Origin: Bacteroidales bacterium
GTDB lineage: Bacteria; Bacteroidota; Bacteroidia; Bacteroidales; F082
Assembly: GCA_016284305.1 (NCBI GenBank)
Contig: JAEEON010000015.1
Location: 1-64,000, forward strand
DNA: 64,000 nt
Direction: 5' to 3'
Shown: piece after piece, positions 35,191-44,260 of the stretch
Numbering within the stretch: the stretch's first letter is position 1
How the letters are laid out: every line of letters begins with the position of its first letter
Program-made: the position numbers and the translations under genes
The notes under the pieces: generated by a model
What the model saw: only the letters and a program-made list of their open reading frames with translations
The model's database searches: none
Told to the model about the DNA's origin: nothing

Positions 35191-36150
35191 TTAGAGCCGT
35201 CCCCTCCCTGTTTTTACCAGCTTCCCATCCGCTGTAAGTTCTGCGGCAAGTTTGTCGAGGATGCCATTCACAAAACGGCGGCTGTCGGGAGTGCTGAAGA
35301 ATTTCGAAATCTCTATGTATTCATTAATGGTGACCTTCACCGGGATGTCGTGGAACTGGCAGAACTCGGTCAGGGCCATGAAAATGATGATTTTGTCCAT
35401 CAAGGCGATGCGGTCGTAATCCCAGTTGGAGATATGGTCTTTGACCAGCTGCTGGTAGGTGTCGGCATCGCGCAAGGTATCGCGGAAAAGCTTCACCACA
35501 AAGTGTTTGTCATCGCAATCCTCATCCCCATCCGTCTTATATACTGGTGGAAGAAGGGTGTCGGCGTTGAAGGATGCATCCATCTCGTTGATGAACTTCC
35601 ACAACAGGAACAAGCCCATCTGATAATCGCTGTTATAGTCAAGATTCCTATCGGCATAGAAGTCGAAAAGGAAGTCGTCCTCTGCCATATGGTTGTCGAT
35701 GACATCGAGAATCAGCTGTTTGTCGTGGGCGAAGTCATCCACTTCACTATTCATATATTCGACATATTCCGGGAACTCGCGAAGGCGGTTATAGAACGAG
35801 CGGATGAAATCTTCTCTGTTATCGACCCAGCTGATCTTATATTTCTCCATCTGGCGCTGAAGATCAGTGTTGGCTTCCAACACGTTGAGCACGCGGTTGT
35901 TGACAAAGCGGCGGTTGGGATTCAGGTCCTCTTCCGTAGGGAAGTTCTTGTGCATATTCTCCTCGATCCTGCGTTCAGCGAAGCACTTCACCTCTACCCA
36001 AAACGACAGTTGACGGATGAAGAGGCCATAGAGATCCTCTACGTGGTTGAGAAGCTGACGTTCAGCGGCCAGCCGATCGGTCTCTTCAGCCTGATGATAT
36101 GCGTAAATCTGCTGCAAGACCTTGATTCTTAAAAATCTTCTATTCAACAT
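35191..36150 (-). CDS. nusB: Transcription antitermination factor NusB, extended
   Basis: A 319-aa protein; the NusB fold is in the C-terminal part (about 200-310: IALMDKIIIFMALTEF, VTINEYIEISKFFSTPDSRRFVNGILDKL). The start MLNRRFLRIKVLQQIYAYHQ also fits NusB, with an insertion of about 150 residues between. Such long forms are usual in Bacteroidota. The ATG at 36150 was chosen; the longer frame (to 36279) adds a segment without NusB character. It acts in rRNA antitermination with NusE/S10. Upstream 36151-36290 holds the divergent ferritin promoter. Confidence 0.93.
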   Translation of the reverse strand: MLNRRFLRIKVLQQIYAYHQAEETDRLAAERQLLNHVEDLYGLFIRQLSFWVEVKCFAERRIEENMHKNFPTEEDLNPNRRFVNNRVLNVLEANTDLQRQMEKYKISWVDNREDFIRSFYNRLREFPEYVEYMNSEVDDFAHDKQLILDVIDNHMAEDDFLFDFYADRNLDYNSDYQMGLFLLWKFINEMDASFNADTLLPPVYKTDGDEDCDDKHFVVKLFRDTLRDADTYQQLVKDHISNWDYDRIALMDKIIIFMALTEFCQFHDIPVKVTINEYIEISKFFSTPDSRRFVNGILDKLAAELTADGKLVKTGRGRL

Positions 36151-36237
36151 AAAATAAGAACAAAGAATATGATGATTATTAAACGGCAAATGTAAGAATT
36201 TATTCTTAATGAGAAGGGGTGTTTGTAAAATAAAAGT

Positions 36238-36245
36238 TATCTTTG
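36238..36245 (+). promoter_or_regulatory. Promoter -7 element TATCTTTG (ferritin)
   Basis: Plus-strand match to TAnnTTTG, 45 bases upstream of the ferritin ATG. A TTTG at 36222 is too close (12 bases) to be a standard -33 element. Confidence 0.55.
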
Positions 36246-36290
36246 CGACACGAAAAAAAGAACTTTTATTAACCATCAAATTCTAAGACA

Positions 36291-36803
36291 ATGATTAGCA
36301 AGAAACTCGCCAAGGCCATCAACGACCAGATCAACGCTGAGATGTGGTCGGCCTATCTTTATTTGAGCATGTCGCAAGACATCTATGCCAAAGGCTTCAA
36401 AGGCATCGCCCATTGGTACAAGGTTCAATTCCTGGAGGAGCAAGCCCATGCAGCCATCATGATCAACTACCTTCACTCGCAGGACGAGCGTGTGATCCTC
36501 GCCCCCATCGCCAAAGTGCAGACCGAATGGGACAGCGTCCTGGCTGCCTTTGAGGACACGTTGGAGCACGAAAAGAAAGTGACCGCGATGATCAACAACC
36601 TGTGTGACATCGCTGAAAAGGACAACGATCGCGCTGCTGGAAACTTCCTTGCCTGGTTCATCGATGAGCAGGTGGAAGAAGAAGAGAACGCCCGCGACCT
36701 CGTGCGTCAAGCCAAGATGATCGGTGACCACATCGGTGGCATGATCATGCTCGACAAAGAGTTGGGAGCTCGCGAATATCACACCCCTTCCCCATTGAAA
36801 TAA
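36291..36803 (+). CDS. ftnA: Non-heme ferritin
   Basis: A 170-aa four-helix iron-storage protein that assembles to a 24-mer and oxidises Fe(II) for storage. All iron ligands known from E. coli FtnA are at identical positions: E17, E50, H53, E94, E49, E126, E129 and E130, with Q127. It is therefore expected to be active. A strong bidirectional terminator follows directly (36814-36852). Confidence 0.96.
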   Translation: MISKKLAKAINDQINAEMWSAYLYLSMSQDIYAKGFKGIAHWYKVQFLEEQAHAAIMINYLHSQDERVILAPIAKVQTEWDSVLAAFEDTLEHEKKVTAMINNLCDIAEKDNDRAAGNFLAWFIDEQVEEEENARDLVRQAKMIGDHIGGMIMLDKELGAREYHTPSPLK

Positions 36804-36813
36804 TCCCTACGAC

Positions 36814-36852
36814 AAAAACAGGGCGGTGTCATTGACACCGCCCTGTTTTTTT
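36814..36852. terminator. Bidirectional rho-independent terminator
   Basis: Perfect 17-bp stem (AAAAACAGGGCGGTGTC with its complement) around the loop ATT, with an A-tract on the left and a run of T on the right. It serves the ferritin gene on plus and the subtilase gene on minus, whose stop codon touches it. Confidence 0.95.
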
Positions 36853-38501
36853 TATCTTGCCATGACGAGTTTCAGCGTTTGAGAACCTCGGTCAGAGACC
36901 GCATTGATGAAATAGACTCCGTTTTTCAGCTGGTTGAGATAGGTCTCCAGCGTTGTATGGTTCAAACCATTGAAATGATACCCCATCATTTTTCGTCCCA
37001 TCAGGTCATAGATGCCGATCTCTGCCTGATAGCCATCTTCAAGTTGAATGTGGACCTGGCCGCTTGATGGATTCGGGAACACCTTGATGATTTCATTGCT
37101 CGGGGCCGAGGTGTCTTCCACATGCAGCATTAGCATGGCCTGTTCGAAATTCGGAATGCCATAGCCATAGCGGACGTCAGGATTCGAGGCGCGGTTGCTA
37201 CACTGACGGACCGCATCGCAGATCTCCTGCACGGAGGCATGGGAGTTGGCCTGCCACAAACAGGTCACAGCACCTGCCAGCACCGGGGTGGCAAACGAGG
37301 TGCCGTCACCATTATAATAACCGCCATAGCCAGCCACGTAGGTGCCACCACCTCTTGCCATGACGTCAGGTTTGATACGTCCATCGTAGGTAGGTCCCAC
37401 CGAGCTAAACCAGCAGCGTTCACCCGAACCATCGACAGCGCCGACGGAGAGGCAGTGCTCCGCATCGGCTGGGATGCCTAAAGTGCATTCTCCAAAAGAG
37501 CTATCTCCTTCATTGCCCGCGGCGATCAAACACAACATACCGCGACTGGCGGCAACCTCAACGCCTCTGGTCATCGGGGCGGTTTGTCCGTCGAAATGCT
37601 CAAAAGGATGGTTCCACTGGATCATGTCGAAGTCGATATATCCCAACGAGGTGGTGCAGACATCTACTCCCAAGCTGTCGGCATATTCAGCTCCAGAGAC
37701 CCAGTTGTATTCTTCTACGATATTCTCGTAATCGCCATTCTCCGTATGAATCAAATAAAACGATGCCTTAGGAGCCGTTCCGACCATGACGTCAGGCACA
37801 AAAGCTGCGATGGTGCTGAGACAGCTGCAGCCGTGACCACTCTGGGTATAGACCGAAGGCTGTCCAGGAAGGAAGGAACGAGTACCCAAGAGACGACCTT
37901 CCTCGCGCATGTTGTCGAACGCCGGATGATTCTCGGCACCCACAAATCCACCATCGAGGACAGCGATGACCATTCCTTCGCCACGGTATCCTTGGCTATG
38001 CATGTAGTCGGCCCTGATTTGACTGACCTGGGTGGCGGCACCACCATAGTAACCATCCATAGTGGCTCGAGGCATCTCTGTCATCCGCATCTCCTCGGCC
38101 AACCACTGCTCCTTGAGTTCTTGAGCTTTGGGGTCGTTGGGGCAATCTCGCACCACAGAAACGAATTCCAGGGCGTTGATGGCATCGATGACCGATGGGT
38201 TGGTGGTATAGACGGAGACTCCATTCAACCATTTCGAAGGGTTGATGAGCTCAGCGCCACAGTCAGCGACAGCCTGCAGGTATTGTGGATTCACCGGCAA
38301 GTCGTACTCGTCGATGGCGATACCCAGACGGGCCCGACGATCCAAGGCGCGCTGCGAGAGGTAAGCTTCAGGGTTGTCAATAGTATAAGGTGTACCATTC
38401 TTATCGGTAAACTGCACCCAATAGATGTTAGAGGCAATCTGCGCCTGGGCACAGACAGTAGCAATCAGAAGAACAAAAAGAAGAATTTTTTTCATGATCA
38501 T
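36852..38501 (-). CDS. Subtilisin-like serine protease with T9SS sorting domain
   Basis: A 549-aa secreted S8 protease. Signal peptide ending CAQAQ. An inhibitor-like propeptide follows (about 22-125). The catalytic domain shows the triad: Asp in VIAVLDGGF, His in SGHGCSCLS and Ser in GDGTSFATPVLAG, plus the oxyanion Asn in LIAAGNEG. The last 80 residues are a type A T9SS sorting domain (IKVFPNPSSGQVHI to NGVYFINAV). The product is probably exported to the surface or medium through the type IX system. The start may be either of two ATGs (38501 or 38495). Confidence 0.9.
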   Translation of the reverse strand: MIMKKILLFVLLIATVCAQAQIASNIYWVQFTDKNGTPYTIDNPEAYLSQRALDRRARLGIAIDEYDLPVNPQYLQAVADCGAELINPSKWLNGVSVYTTNPSVIDAINALEFVSVVRDCPNDPKAQELKEQWLAEEMRMTEMPRATMDGYYGGAATQVSQIRADYMHSQGYRGEGMVIAVLDGGFVGAENHPAFDNMREEGRLLGTRSFLPGQPSVYTQSGHGCSCLSTIAAFVPDVMVGTAPKASFYLIHTENGDYENIVEEYNWVSGAEYADSLGVDVCTTSLGYIDFDMIQWNHPFEHFDGQTAPMTRGVEVAASRGMLCLIAAGNEGDSSFGECTLGIPADAEHCLSVGAVDGSGERCWFSSVGPTYDGRIKPDVMARGGGTYVAGYGGYYNGDGTSFATPVLAGAVTCLWQANSHASVQEICDAVRQCSNRASNPDVRYGYGIPNFEQAMLMLHVEDTSAPSNEIIKVFPNPSSGQVHIQLEDGYQAEIGIYDLMGRKMMGYHFNGLNHTTLETYLNQLKNGVYFINAVSDRGSQTLKLVMAR

Positions 38502-38548
38502 GAGAATTAAAAATGAGAATTAAATAGTATGAATTTCTTTAAAGAACG

Positions 38549-38556
38549 CAAAGGTA
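38549..38556 (-). promoter_or_regulatory. Promoter -7 element TACCTTTG (subtilase)
   Basis: Minus-strand match to TAnnTTTG, 47 bases upstream of the first ATG of the subtilase gene. Confidence 0.55.
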
Positions 38557-38623
38557 ACAATATTTCTTCATCTCCTAGGCCCCATGACTTATAAAATTCG
38601 TACTTTTACCGAAAATTTCAACC

Positions 38624-39340
38624 ATGCGCATCGACATCATCGCTGTCTTCCCCGAAATGTTCGAGGGACCTTTCACTGAATCCATCATCAAACGCGCCAT
38701 CAACAAAGGCATCGTGGAGATTGAACTTCACAACTTACGCGACTACAGCACCGACAAACACAAGAAAGTCGATGACTATCCCTTCTCTGCCGGTGCCGGC
38801 ATGGTGATGATGATTGAACCCGTTGACAACTGCATCACGCATCTCAAGAGCCAACGCGACTATGACGATGTCATCTACATGAGTCCGGACGGTGAGCTCC
38901 TCGACCAGCCACTCTGCAACCAGCTCTCGCTGAAAGAGAATCTCATCATTCTTTGCGGGCACTACAAAGGCATCGACGAGCGCATCCGTGAACACCTTAT
39001 CACCCGTGAAATATCCATAGGCAACTACGTGCTATCCGGTGGCGAACTCGGCGCTGCAGTCCTCGTGGACAGCCTCGTCCGTCTCATCCCAGGCGCTATA
39101 GGCGATGAGACCTCCGCCCTCTCCGACTCCTTCCAAGACGGACTCGTCTCACCACCCGTCTATACCCGCCCCCGAAACTACAAAGGTTGGGAAGTCCCGG
39201 AAGTCCTCCTCTCGGGCAACGATGCCGTCATTAACGACTGGAAATTGGAACAAGCTTGGCAACGGACCAAGGAAAGAAGACCAGAAATGTACGGAAAACT
39301 AAAAAAAAGCGAAGATTTTCCGAATAAAAAGCGTTTATAA
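38624..39340 (+). CDS. trmD: tRNA (guanine37-N1) methyltransferase
   Basis: A 238-aa SPOUT-family enzyme that makes m1G37 in tRNAs with S-adenosylmethionine and so prevents frameshifting. The trefoil-knot motifs are clear: [41 protein letters not shown]. The linker Asp is in [15 protein letters not shown]. rplS follows after 63 bases with its own promoter, an order common in bacteria. Confidence 0.97.
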   Translation: MRIDIIAVFPEMFEGPFTESIIKRAINKGIVEIELHNLRDYSTDKHKKVDDYPFSAGAGMVMMIEPVDNCITHLKSQRDYDDVIYMSPDGELLDQPLCNQLSLKENLIILCGHYKGIDERIREHLITREISIGNYVLSGGELGAAVLVDSLVRLIPGAIGDETSALSDSFQDGLVSPPVYTRPRNYKGWEVPEVLLSGNDAVINDWKLEQAWQRTKERRPEMYGKLKKSEDFPNKKRL

Positions 39341-39352
39341 TCAAATTATTTG

Positions 39353-39360
39353 TATATTTG
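39353..39360 (+). promoter_or_regulatory. Promoter -7 element TATATTTG (rplS)
   Basis: Exact TAnnTTTG match 43 bases upstream of the rplS ATG; TTTA at 39334 may be a weak -33 element. Confidence 0.6.
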
Positions 39361-39403
39361 CACCCGTTTTCTTAGGTAGAATATATTAAATAATTATATA
39401 CAA

Positions 39404-39760
39404 ATGAAGAACGCATTGATTCAATTCGTTGAAGATCAAGTAATTGTAAAAGATTTTCCGAAGTTTAGAGCTGGTGACACGGTCACCGTTACGTACAAGA
39501 TTGTTGAGGGAAACAAGGAACGTCTTCAGAAGTTCCAAGGCGTGGTTCTGAAGCGCAGTGGCAGCGGCAAGACCGCTACCTTCACCGTGAGAAAGATTTC
39601 AAACAACATCGGTGTTGAAAGATGCTTCCCTATCGCTTCTCCTATGATTGACAGCATTGAGCTGAACAAGGAAGGCGCCGTCCGCAAATCACGCATCTAC
39701 TATCTCAGAGGATTGCGTGGAAAGAAGGCAAGAATCAAGGAAGCCAAGCGCAAAGACTGA
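39404..39760 (+). CDS. rplS: 50S ribosomal protein L19
   Basis: A 118-aa ribosomal protein at the interface of the two subunits. Recognised from FRAGDTVTVTYKIVEGNKER, QKFQGVVLKRSG, GVERCFPIASPMID and LRGLRGKKARIKE. The length is normal. A hairpin terminator follows at 39781. Confidence 0.98.
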   Translation: MKNALIQFVEDQVIVKDFPKFRAGDTVTVTYKIVEGNKERLQKFQGVVLKRSGSGKTATFTVRKISNNIGVERCFPIASPMIDSIELNKEGAVRKSRIYYLRGLRGKKARIKEAKRKD

Positions 39761-39780
39761 TTCCCCAACTTCATCACAAC

Positions 39781-39812
39781 AAAAAAGCCCGACCGAATGG
39801 CCGGGCTTTTTT
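39781..39812. terminator. Bidirectional rho-independent terminator
   Basis: AAAAAAGCCCG-A-CC, loop GAAT, GG-C-CGGGCTTTTTT: a stem with one mismatch, flanked by A- and T-tracts. It ends rplS on plus and the GltS-type gene on minus (stop at 39817). Confidence 0.9.
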
Positions 39813-39816
39813 CGTG

Positions 39817-41229
39817 TTACTTCTTCTCTTTCTTGAAGATCCTCTTCCTCAACATGAACACCGTCAAAATGGCCCAGAAAACCACCAAGACACCCAAGGT
39901 AATCCATGTCGCCTTCAAACTCTGAGGAGCAAAGCCCATCAGCAACAGCACCGGGAAGCCCAACACGATGGCAGCCAGGGTCTGCAACACAAGGTTGTTG
40001 GCCGCCGGAGTCTCAAACTTCGGGTCGATTTCACGCAACAAGATCATGCCGTTGGAAGCCGTACCCGTCAACATGCCAAACATGGAGAAGAAACCCTCGT
40101 ACTTATAGTCGGGATAGAGATGCTTGCAGATGAACAGCACATAGATGAAGGTTACCAAAGCACCCAATGCACAGATGATGGTGAAAGGCAAAACGAACTT
40201 GCCAAACTCCTCGAAGCTGATGGCCGCCGTTCCAGCCACAATCATGATGTCGAAACAGAAGCCGCTGATTCGGTTCAGCATATAGTTGTTGATGTACTCG
40301 CGCCGCATGATCTTCGCCTTCTTGAAACGGCCCAAGATCCATTTGAAGAGGATGCCGAACAAGGTACCAATCAAGAAGTTGAATCCCCATAGCATCGGCT
40401 TCAAGGTGTTGGTGCCGAAGTTGCCCAGCTCCATGCCTTGGATCCAATGCGTGAACAGATACACCAGGAAATACACGAAGAGCACCATGCTGATCTGCAC
40501 CGAGAGCTTGTCGATCGACTCCGCATCGGGAATCTCGTTTTTGCCCTCATAGTCTTCAAGCTTATTCACTTGAGCGTCAGCGATTTTCTTGGAGGAGAGC
40601 TTGCCTTTTCTCCTCAGGATGTTCATATAGATCACGCCGATCAAGCTGCCCACGATGAATCCCATGGCTGCAATGGAAAGGCCGAAGTCTGCTCCCGCAA
40701 AGTCCATCCCCTGCTCAGCAGCCCATCCAGTGAAGATCTTGCCGAAGTTCAGGGCCTGTCCGGGTCCTTGGCCGTAGCCCATGGGAAGCAGCAAACCGGC
40801 TGCATAGAAAAGGCGTTTCCCAAGGAAGAAGAAGATGATGGAGACCAACAGGCCAACGATGCCCTGGATGACATACGTCGATGCCGTCAAGGCACCCGTC
40901 TCAATCACCTTCATCGGAGAGGACTTCGACTCGATTTTGTTGTTTTTCAAGGCCAATGCCACGAATCCCAAGCCCAAGGCATGATAGGTGACAATTTCCA
41001 TCATAGGCTTGTTGATCAAATCACGACAACCCGGTATTGCCTTGAAAATCAACAGCAATACGCCACCAAGCAAGGCCGAGGGCAAAAGGCTCTTCTTCAG
41101 GAATGGGATATTCGTCCGCAAGGCATTGCCCAACAGCAAGGCCGTGGCAAGAATGCAAAACTGAACCAACCATTGCCAGGCCTCCGGCCGGTCAAAGGTC
41201 ATCACTTGAGAAACTTCCAGTAGATTCAT
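39817..41229 (-). CDS. gltS: Sodium:glutamate symporter (GltS type)
   Basis: A 470-aa inner-membrane protein with about 10-12 hydrophobic segments in two related halves. Segments such as LLLPMGYGQGPGQALNFG and GMLTGTASNGMILLREID resemble the glycine-rich hairpins of GltS carriers. It is longer than E. coli GltS (401 aa), with an acidic loop (ADAQVNKLEDYEGKNE) between the halves. Substrate specificity for glutamate is assumed from the family. A full consensus promoter precedes it. Confidence 0.8.
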   Translation of the reverse strand: MNLLEVSQVMTFDRPEAWQWLVQFCILATALLLGNALRTNIPFLKKSLLPSALLGGVLLLIFKAIPGCRDLINKPMMEIVTYHALGLGFVALALKNNKIESKSSPMKVIETGALTASTYVIQGIVGLLVSIIFFFLGKRLFYAAGLLLPMGYGQGPGQALNFGKIFTGWAAEQGMDFAGADFGLSIAAMGFIVGSLIGVIYMNILRRKGKLSSKKIADAQVNKLEDYEGKNEIPDAESIDKLSVQISMVLFVYFLVYLFTHWIQGMELGNFGTNTLKPMLWGFNFLIGTLFGILFKWILGRFKKAKIMRREYINNYMLNRISGFCFDIMIVAGTAAISFEEFGKFVLPFTIICALGALVTFIYVLFICKHLYPDYKYEGFFSMFGMLTGTASNGMILLREIDPKFETPAANNLVLQTLAAIVLGFPVLLLMGFAPQSLKATWITLGVLVVFWAILTVFMLRKRIFKKEKK

Positions 41230-41254
41230 AACTCTTTCGCTAATTAATTGAGTG

Positions 41255-41285
41255 CAAACCTACTATAAATTCCATTAAAAACAAA
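41255..41285 (-). promoter_or_regulatory. Promoter TTTG-N19-TAGGTTTG
   Basis: Minus-strand TTTG (41282-41285), a 19-base spacer and TAGGTTTG (41255-41262): the closest match in the window to the full Bacteroidota consensus. It lies 25 bases upstream of the gltS-type ATG. Confidence 0.8.
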
Positions 41286-41298
41286 AACAAAAATGTAT

Positions 41299-41306
41299 TA
41301 TTTTTG
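41299..41306 (+). promoter_or_regulatory. Promoter -7 element TATTTTTG close to a start codon
   Basis: Plus-strand TAnnTTTG match only 4 bases before the ATG at 41311. If used, transcription would begin at or next to the start codon, giving a leaderless message. Confidence 0.5.
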
Positions 41307-41310
41307 CACC

Positions 41311-41880
41311 ATGAAAACCACTTTTCAGCTTTTCACCACCTTTTTCAAGATCGGCGCTTTCACCCTCGGGGGCGGCTATGCCATGTTGTCGATGGTGGAG
41401 AAAGCGGTGGTTGACAAGAAAAAATGGATTCCGTCGGATGAGTTTTGGGACATGATTGCCATCATCCAGTCGCTGCCCGGGGTATTCGCGGTGAACACCG
41501 CCCTGTATGTCGGCCACAAGATCGACGGTGTCAAAGGCGCCATCGCTGCCATGCTCGGGGCCATCATCCCATCCATCACCATCATCTTGTTGTTGGCCAC
41601 GGTCTTCAGGGAATACCGCAACCTGCCGGTCGTCGAGCGCATCTTCAAAGGCATCCGTCCCTGCGTGGTAGCCCTTATCCTTGCTCCCTCGCTGAGGATG
41701 ATCAAGTCGGCCAAAGTCAACTGGAAGACTGTCATCATCCCCATCACTGCCGTGTTCTTAATCTGGTGGTGCAAGGTCTCTCCCGCCATCGTCATCATCG
41801 CTGCCATCGCAGGCAGCCTGGTCTATGCGCTCATCATGGAGCGCAAGCTACGACAAAAAGGAAAGGAGGAAGCGCAATGA
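41311..41880 (+). CDS. Chromate transporter family protein, subunit 1
   Basis: A 189-aa membrane protein of the CHR family (single-domain type), with the N-terminal signature FFKIGAFTLGGGYAMLSMVE and about six membrane segments. The frame is open from 41293, but the ATG at 41311 starts the conserved N-terminus. Short CHR proteins occur as pairs encoded together; the ion carried may be chromate, sulfate or something else. Its stop overlaps the next start (ATGA). Confidence 0.85.
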   Translation: MKTTFQLFTTFFKIGAFTLGGGYAMLSMVEKAVVDKKKWIPSDEFWDMIAIIQSLPGVFAVNTALYVGHKIDGVKGAIAAMLGAIIPSITIILLLATVFREYRNLPVVERIFKGIRPCVVALILAPSLRMIKSAKVNWKTVIIPITAVFLIWWCKVSPAIVIIAAIAGSLVYALIMERKLRQKGKEEAQ

Positions 41881-42419
41881 CCTTGTATCTTCAACTGCTC
41901 TGGGTCTTTGTCAAGATCGGCGTCCTCGGCTTTGGCGGCGGCTACGCCATGCTCTCCTTGATTCAACATGAAGTGGTGGACCATTACGGATGGATGACGA
42001 CCACCGACTTTGCCGACATGGTGGCCATCTCCCAGATGACCCCCGGGCCAATCTCCATCAACATGGCCACGTACGTGGGTTACACCACAGGAGGTTTCTT
42101 CGGGTCGCTCCTCGCCTCTTTCGCCTTGTGCTTACCCTCCATCATCATGGTCTATTTCATCATCCGTCTTTTCATGAACAAGCGCAACAACACGCTGATG
42201 AACAACGTGCTGAAAGGACTTAAGCCGGCCATTGCCGGATTGATTTTCGCGGCAGGCCTCGCCATGATGAACGCCCAGAACTTCGTAGAGATAGGAAAAG
42301 GCGAGAACAACATCAGCATCGTGATCTGTGTCCTCGCCTTTGTGGCCTCTTATTTCTTCAAGGCCAACCCGATCCTACTCATCGTCCTCTCGGGTGTCGT
42401 TGGATTCATTGTTTATTAG
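41877..42419 (+). CDS. Chromate transporter family protein, subunit 2
   Basis: A 180-aa CHR-family partner, beginning at the ATG that overlaps the previous stop (ATGA, 41877-41880); the frame extends further upstream but only as a shadow of subunit 1. The signature VKIGVLGFGGGYAMLSLIQHE repeats that of subunit 1, and MTPGPISINMATYVG follows. AGGAGG at 41864-41869 is a good ribosome-binding site, rare in this phylum. The last 4 bases overlap the convergent ligase gene. Confidence 0.85.
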   Translation: MTLYLQLLWVFVKIGVLGFGGGYAMLSLIQHEVVDHYGWMTTTDFADMVAISQMTPGPISINMATYVGYTTGGFFGSLLASFALCLPSIIMVYFIIRLFMNKRNNTLMNNVLKGLKPAIAGLIFAAGLAMMNAQNFVEIGKGENNISIVICVLAFVASYFFKANPILLIVLSGVVGFIVY

Positions 42420-44191
42420 TTTCCTTCGAACAACTTGTCAATCAAGTCTTTGTATTTCTTGGTAATCACATTGCGCTTCACCTTCAGCGTTGGGGTCAGC
42501 AAACCATTGCCGATGCTCCATTCGTCGGCAAGCAACACATGTTTCTTGATCTTTTCCGTCTCGCCCAGGCTCTTGTTGAGGTTGTTGACTTCCTTGGCGA
42601 AGCGTTTCAGGACTTCCGGATGACGAATCATCTCCTCGTTGGTGGTGTAAGGAATCTTCTCCTCAGCACACCAAGCTTTCAAGTCGGTGAAACTTGGGAT
42701 GATGAGGGCACCGGCGAATTTCTGGTTCTCGCCCACCACCAAGATCTGTTCGATCAACTTGGAGGCACTGAATTTGGCTTCGATGACATCGGGGTTGATG
42801 TACTTGCCGCCTGAGGTCTTGAAGAGGCTCTTGATACGGCCAGTGATCTTCAAGCGATTGTATTGGTCAATCTCACCCATGTCGCCAGTATGGAACCAAC
42901 CATCCTCGTCGATGACCTCTTTGGTGAGTTCAGGATGTTTGTAGTACCCCATCATCACGTTGTGTCCACGGCAAATGATCTCACCGTTTTCAGCAATTTT
43001 CACTTCAGTGCCAGGCAGGGGCTGTCCCACATAACCGACCTCACGGCCATGAGGATTACGGTTACTCACCGCGATAACGGGCGAAGTCTCCGTAAGGCCA
43101 TAGCCTTCAAAGACCGGCATCTTGATGGCGGAGAAGAAACCTGCGATCTTCTGAGAGATGGCCGCGGCTCCAGAAACGATGATGTCGAAGTTCTCGGCGC
43201 CGAGATTACTCCTGATCTTGGAATAGACCAACTTGTCGGCGATACCGAGCTTGAAGTCATAGAACCTGTTTCGGCTCGTGGCGTCGATCTTGTAACGTTC
43301 GCCAAGATGCAGAGCCCAGAAGAAGATGGCTCTGGCAATGCCTTTCTGTTTCTTTCCCGACTGATAGATAGCTTCATAGAATCGTTCCAGCACACGTGGA
43401 ACAGCACACATCATCGTCGGATGGACATCACGCATGTCGTTGGCGATGGTGCCCAGGCTCTCCGCGTAATAAATCGACATGCCGCGGTATTGGTAGCAAT
43501 AGTTCAGAGCGCGCTCGTAGGCATGACAAACCGGCAGGAAACTAAAGGCCTTGTCAGAAGTATCGCTGATGGTGTAATGGAAGTTCTTGAACTGGTTCAT
43601 TAGGTTATGGTGCGAGAGCATGACGCCCTTGGGAGTTCCCGTCGTACCAGAGGTATAGATGATGGTGGCACATTCCATCTCGTCAACTGAAGCCTTGCGA
43701 GCAGCAAGTTCCTCGGCATGGGGATGTTCCCGCCCAAGTTGCATCATCTGGTCAAAATAAGGATACTTCTCACGGTCGATCATGGTATAGACCATCTTCA
43801 CATTGGGAGCATCAGGCAAGATGTTCGTCACCTTCTGCATCACGGAGAGGCCGTCGATGATGACTAACTTGGCATCGCAGTCACTGAGGATATAACGATA
43901 GTCCTCCTCGCTAATGGTGGGATAAATAGGTACGTTGATTGCACCAACCTGGCTGATGGCCATGTCAAGCATGTTCCATTCAGGACGGTTGGTAAGAATC
44001 ATCGCCACCTTGTCACCTTTTTCGATGCCTAACTCGATGAGGGCATAACTCAGTGTGTCGGTTTGCTCTTTATAGGCATGAGAACTGTGTTTCACCCACT
44101 CACCATTCTTTTTACCAGCCAAGGCAACCTGTTGGTTGGGGTACTTCTCGACATAGTTGTCAAGAAGGTCAAATACTCGTTTTATTTCCAT
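42416..44191 (-). CDS. Long-chain acyl-CoA synthetase (AMP-binding)
   Basis: A 591-aa adenylate-forming ligase that activates long-chain fatty acids to acyl-CoA with ATP. The AMP-binding P-loop IIYTSGTTGTPKGVMLSH is at about 170-190; EGYGLTETSPVI, GWFHTGDMGEID and the hinge RLKITGRIKSLFKTSGGKYINP follow, and the C-terminal Lys region is present (LTPTLKVKRNVI). Length fits the FadD/FAA family. Role: incorporation of exogenous fatty acids or beta-oxidation (inference). Confidence 0.92.
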   Translation of the reverse strand: MEIKRVFDLLDNYVEKYPNQQVALAGKKNGEWVKHSSHAYKEQTDTLSYALIELGIEKGDKVAMILTNRPEWNMLDMAISQVGAINVPIYPTISEEDYRYILSDCDAKLVIIDGLSVMQKVTNILPDAPNVKMVYTMIDREKYPYFDQMMQLGREHPHAEELAARKASVDEMECATIIYTSGTTGTPKGVMLSHHNLMNQFKNFHYTISDTSDKAFSFLPVCHAYERALNYCYQYRGMSIYYAESLGTIANDMRDVHPTMMCAVPRVLERFYEAIYQSGKKQKGIARAIFFWALHLGERYKIDATSRNRFYDFKLGIADKLVYSKIRSNLGAENFDIIVSGAAAISQKIAGFFSAIKMPVFEGYGLTETSPVIAVSNRNPHGREVGYVGQPLPGTEVKIAENGEIICRGHNVMMGYYKHPELTKEVIDEDGWFHTGDMGEIDQYNRLKITGRIKSLFKTSGGKYINPDVIEAKFSASKLIEQILVVGENQKFAGALIIPSFTDLKAWCAEEKIPYTTNEEMIRHPEVLKRFAKEVNNLNKSLGETEKIKKHVLLADEWSIGNGLLTPTLKVKRNVITKKYKDLIDKLFEGN

Positions 44192-44260
44192 AATAATGCT
44201 CGTTTCAAAAAATGAATTTGCAAATTTAAAATCTTTTTAATTGCAAGTCAACTAAAAAAA

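Noticed and set aside
38493-38504. 12-bp palindrome TCATGATCATGA at the subtilase start
   Set aside because: It results from two closely spaced ATG codons and is not accompanied by other operator-like features.
37584-38510. 308-codon plus-strand open frame
   Set aside because: It is antisense to the subtilase gene, whose triad and sorting domain are intact; the product has no signal or recognisable domain.
41445-41876. Upstream extension of the second chromate-transporter frame
   Set aside because: It only re-reads subunit 1 in another frame; the ATGA overlap at 41877 gives a complete CHR protein.
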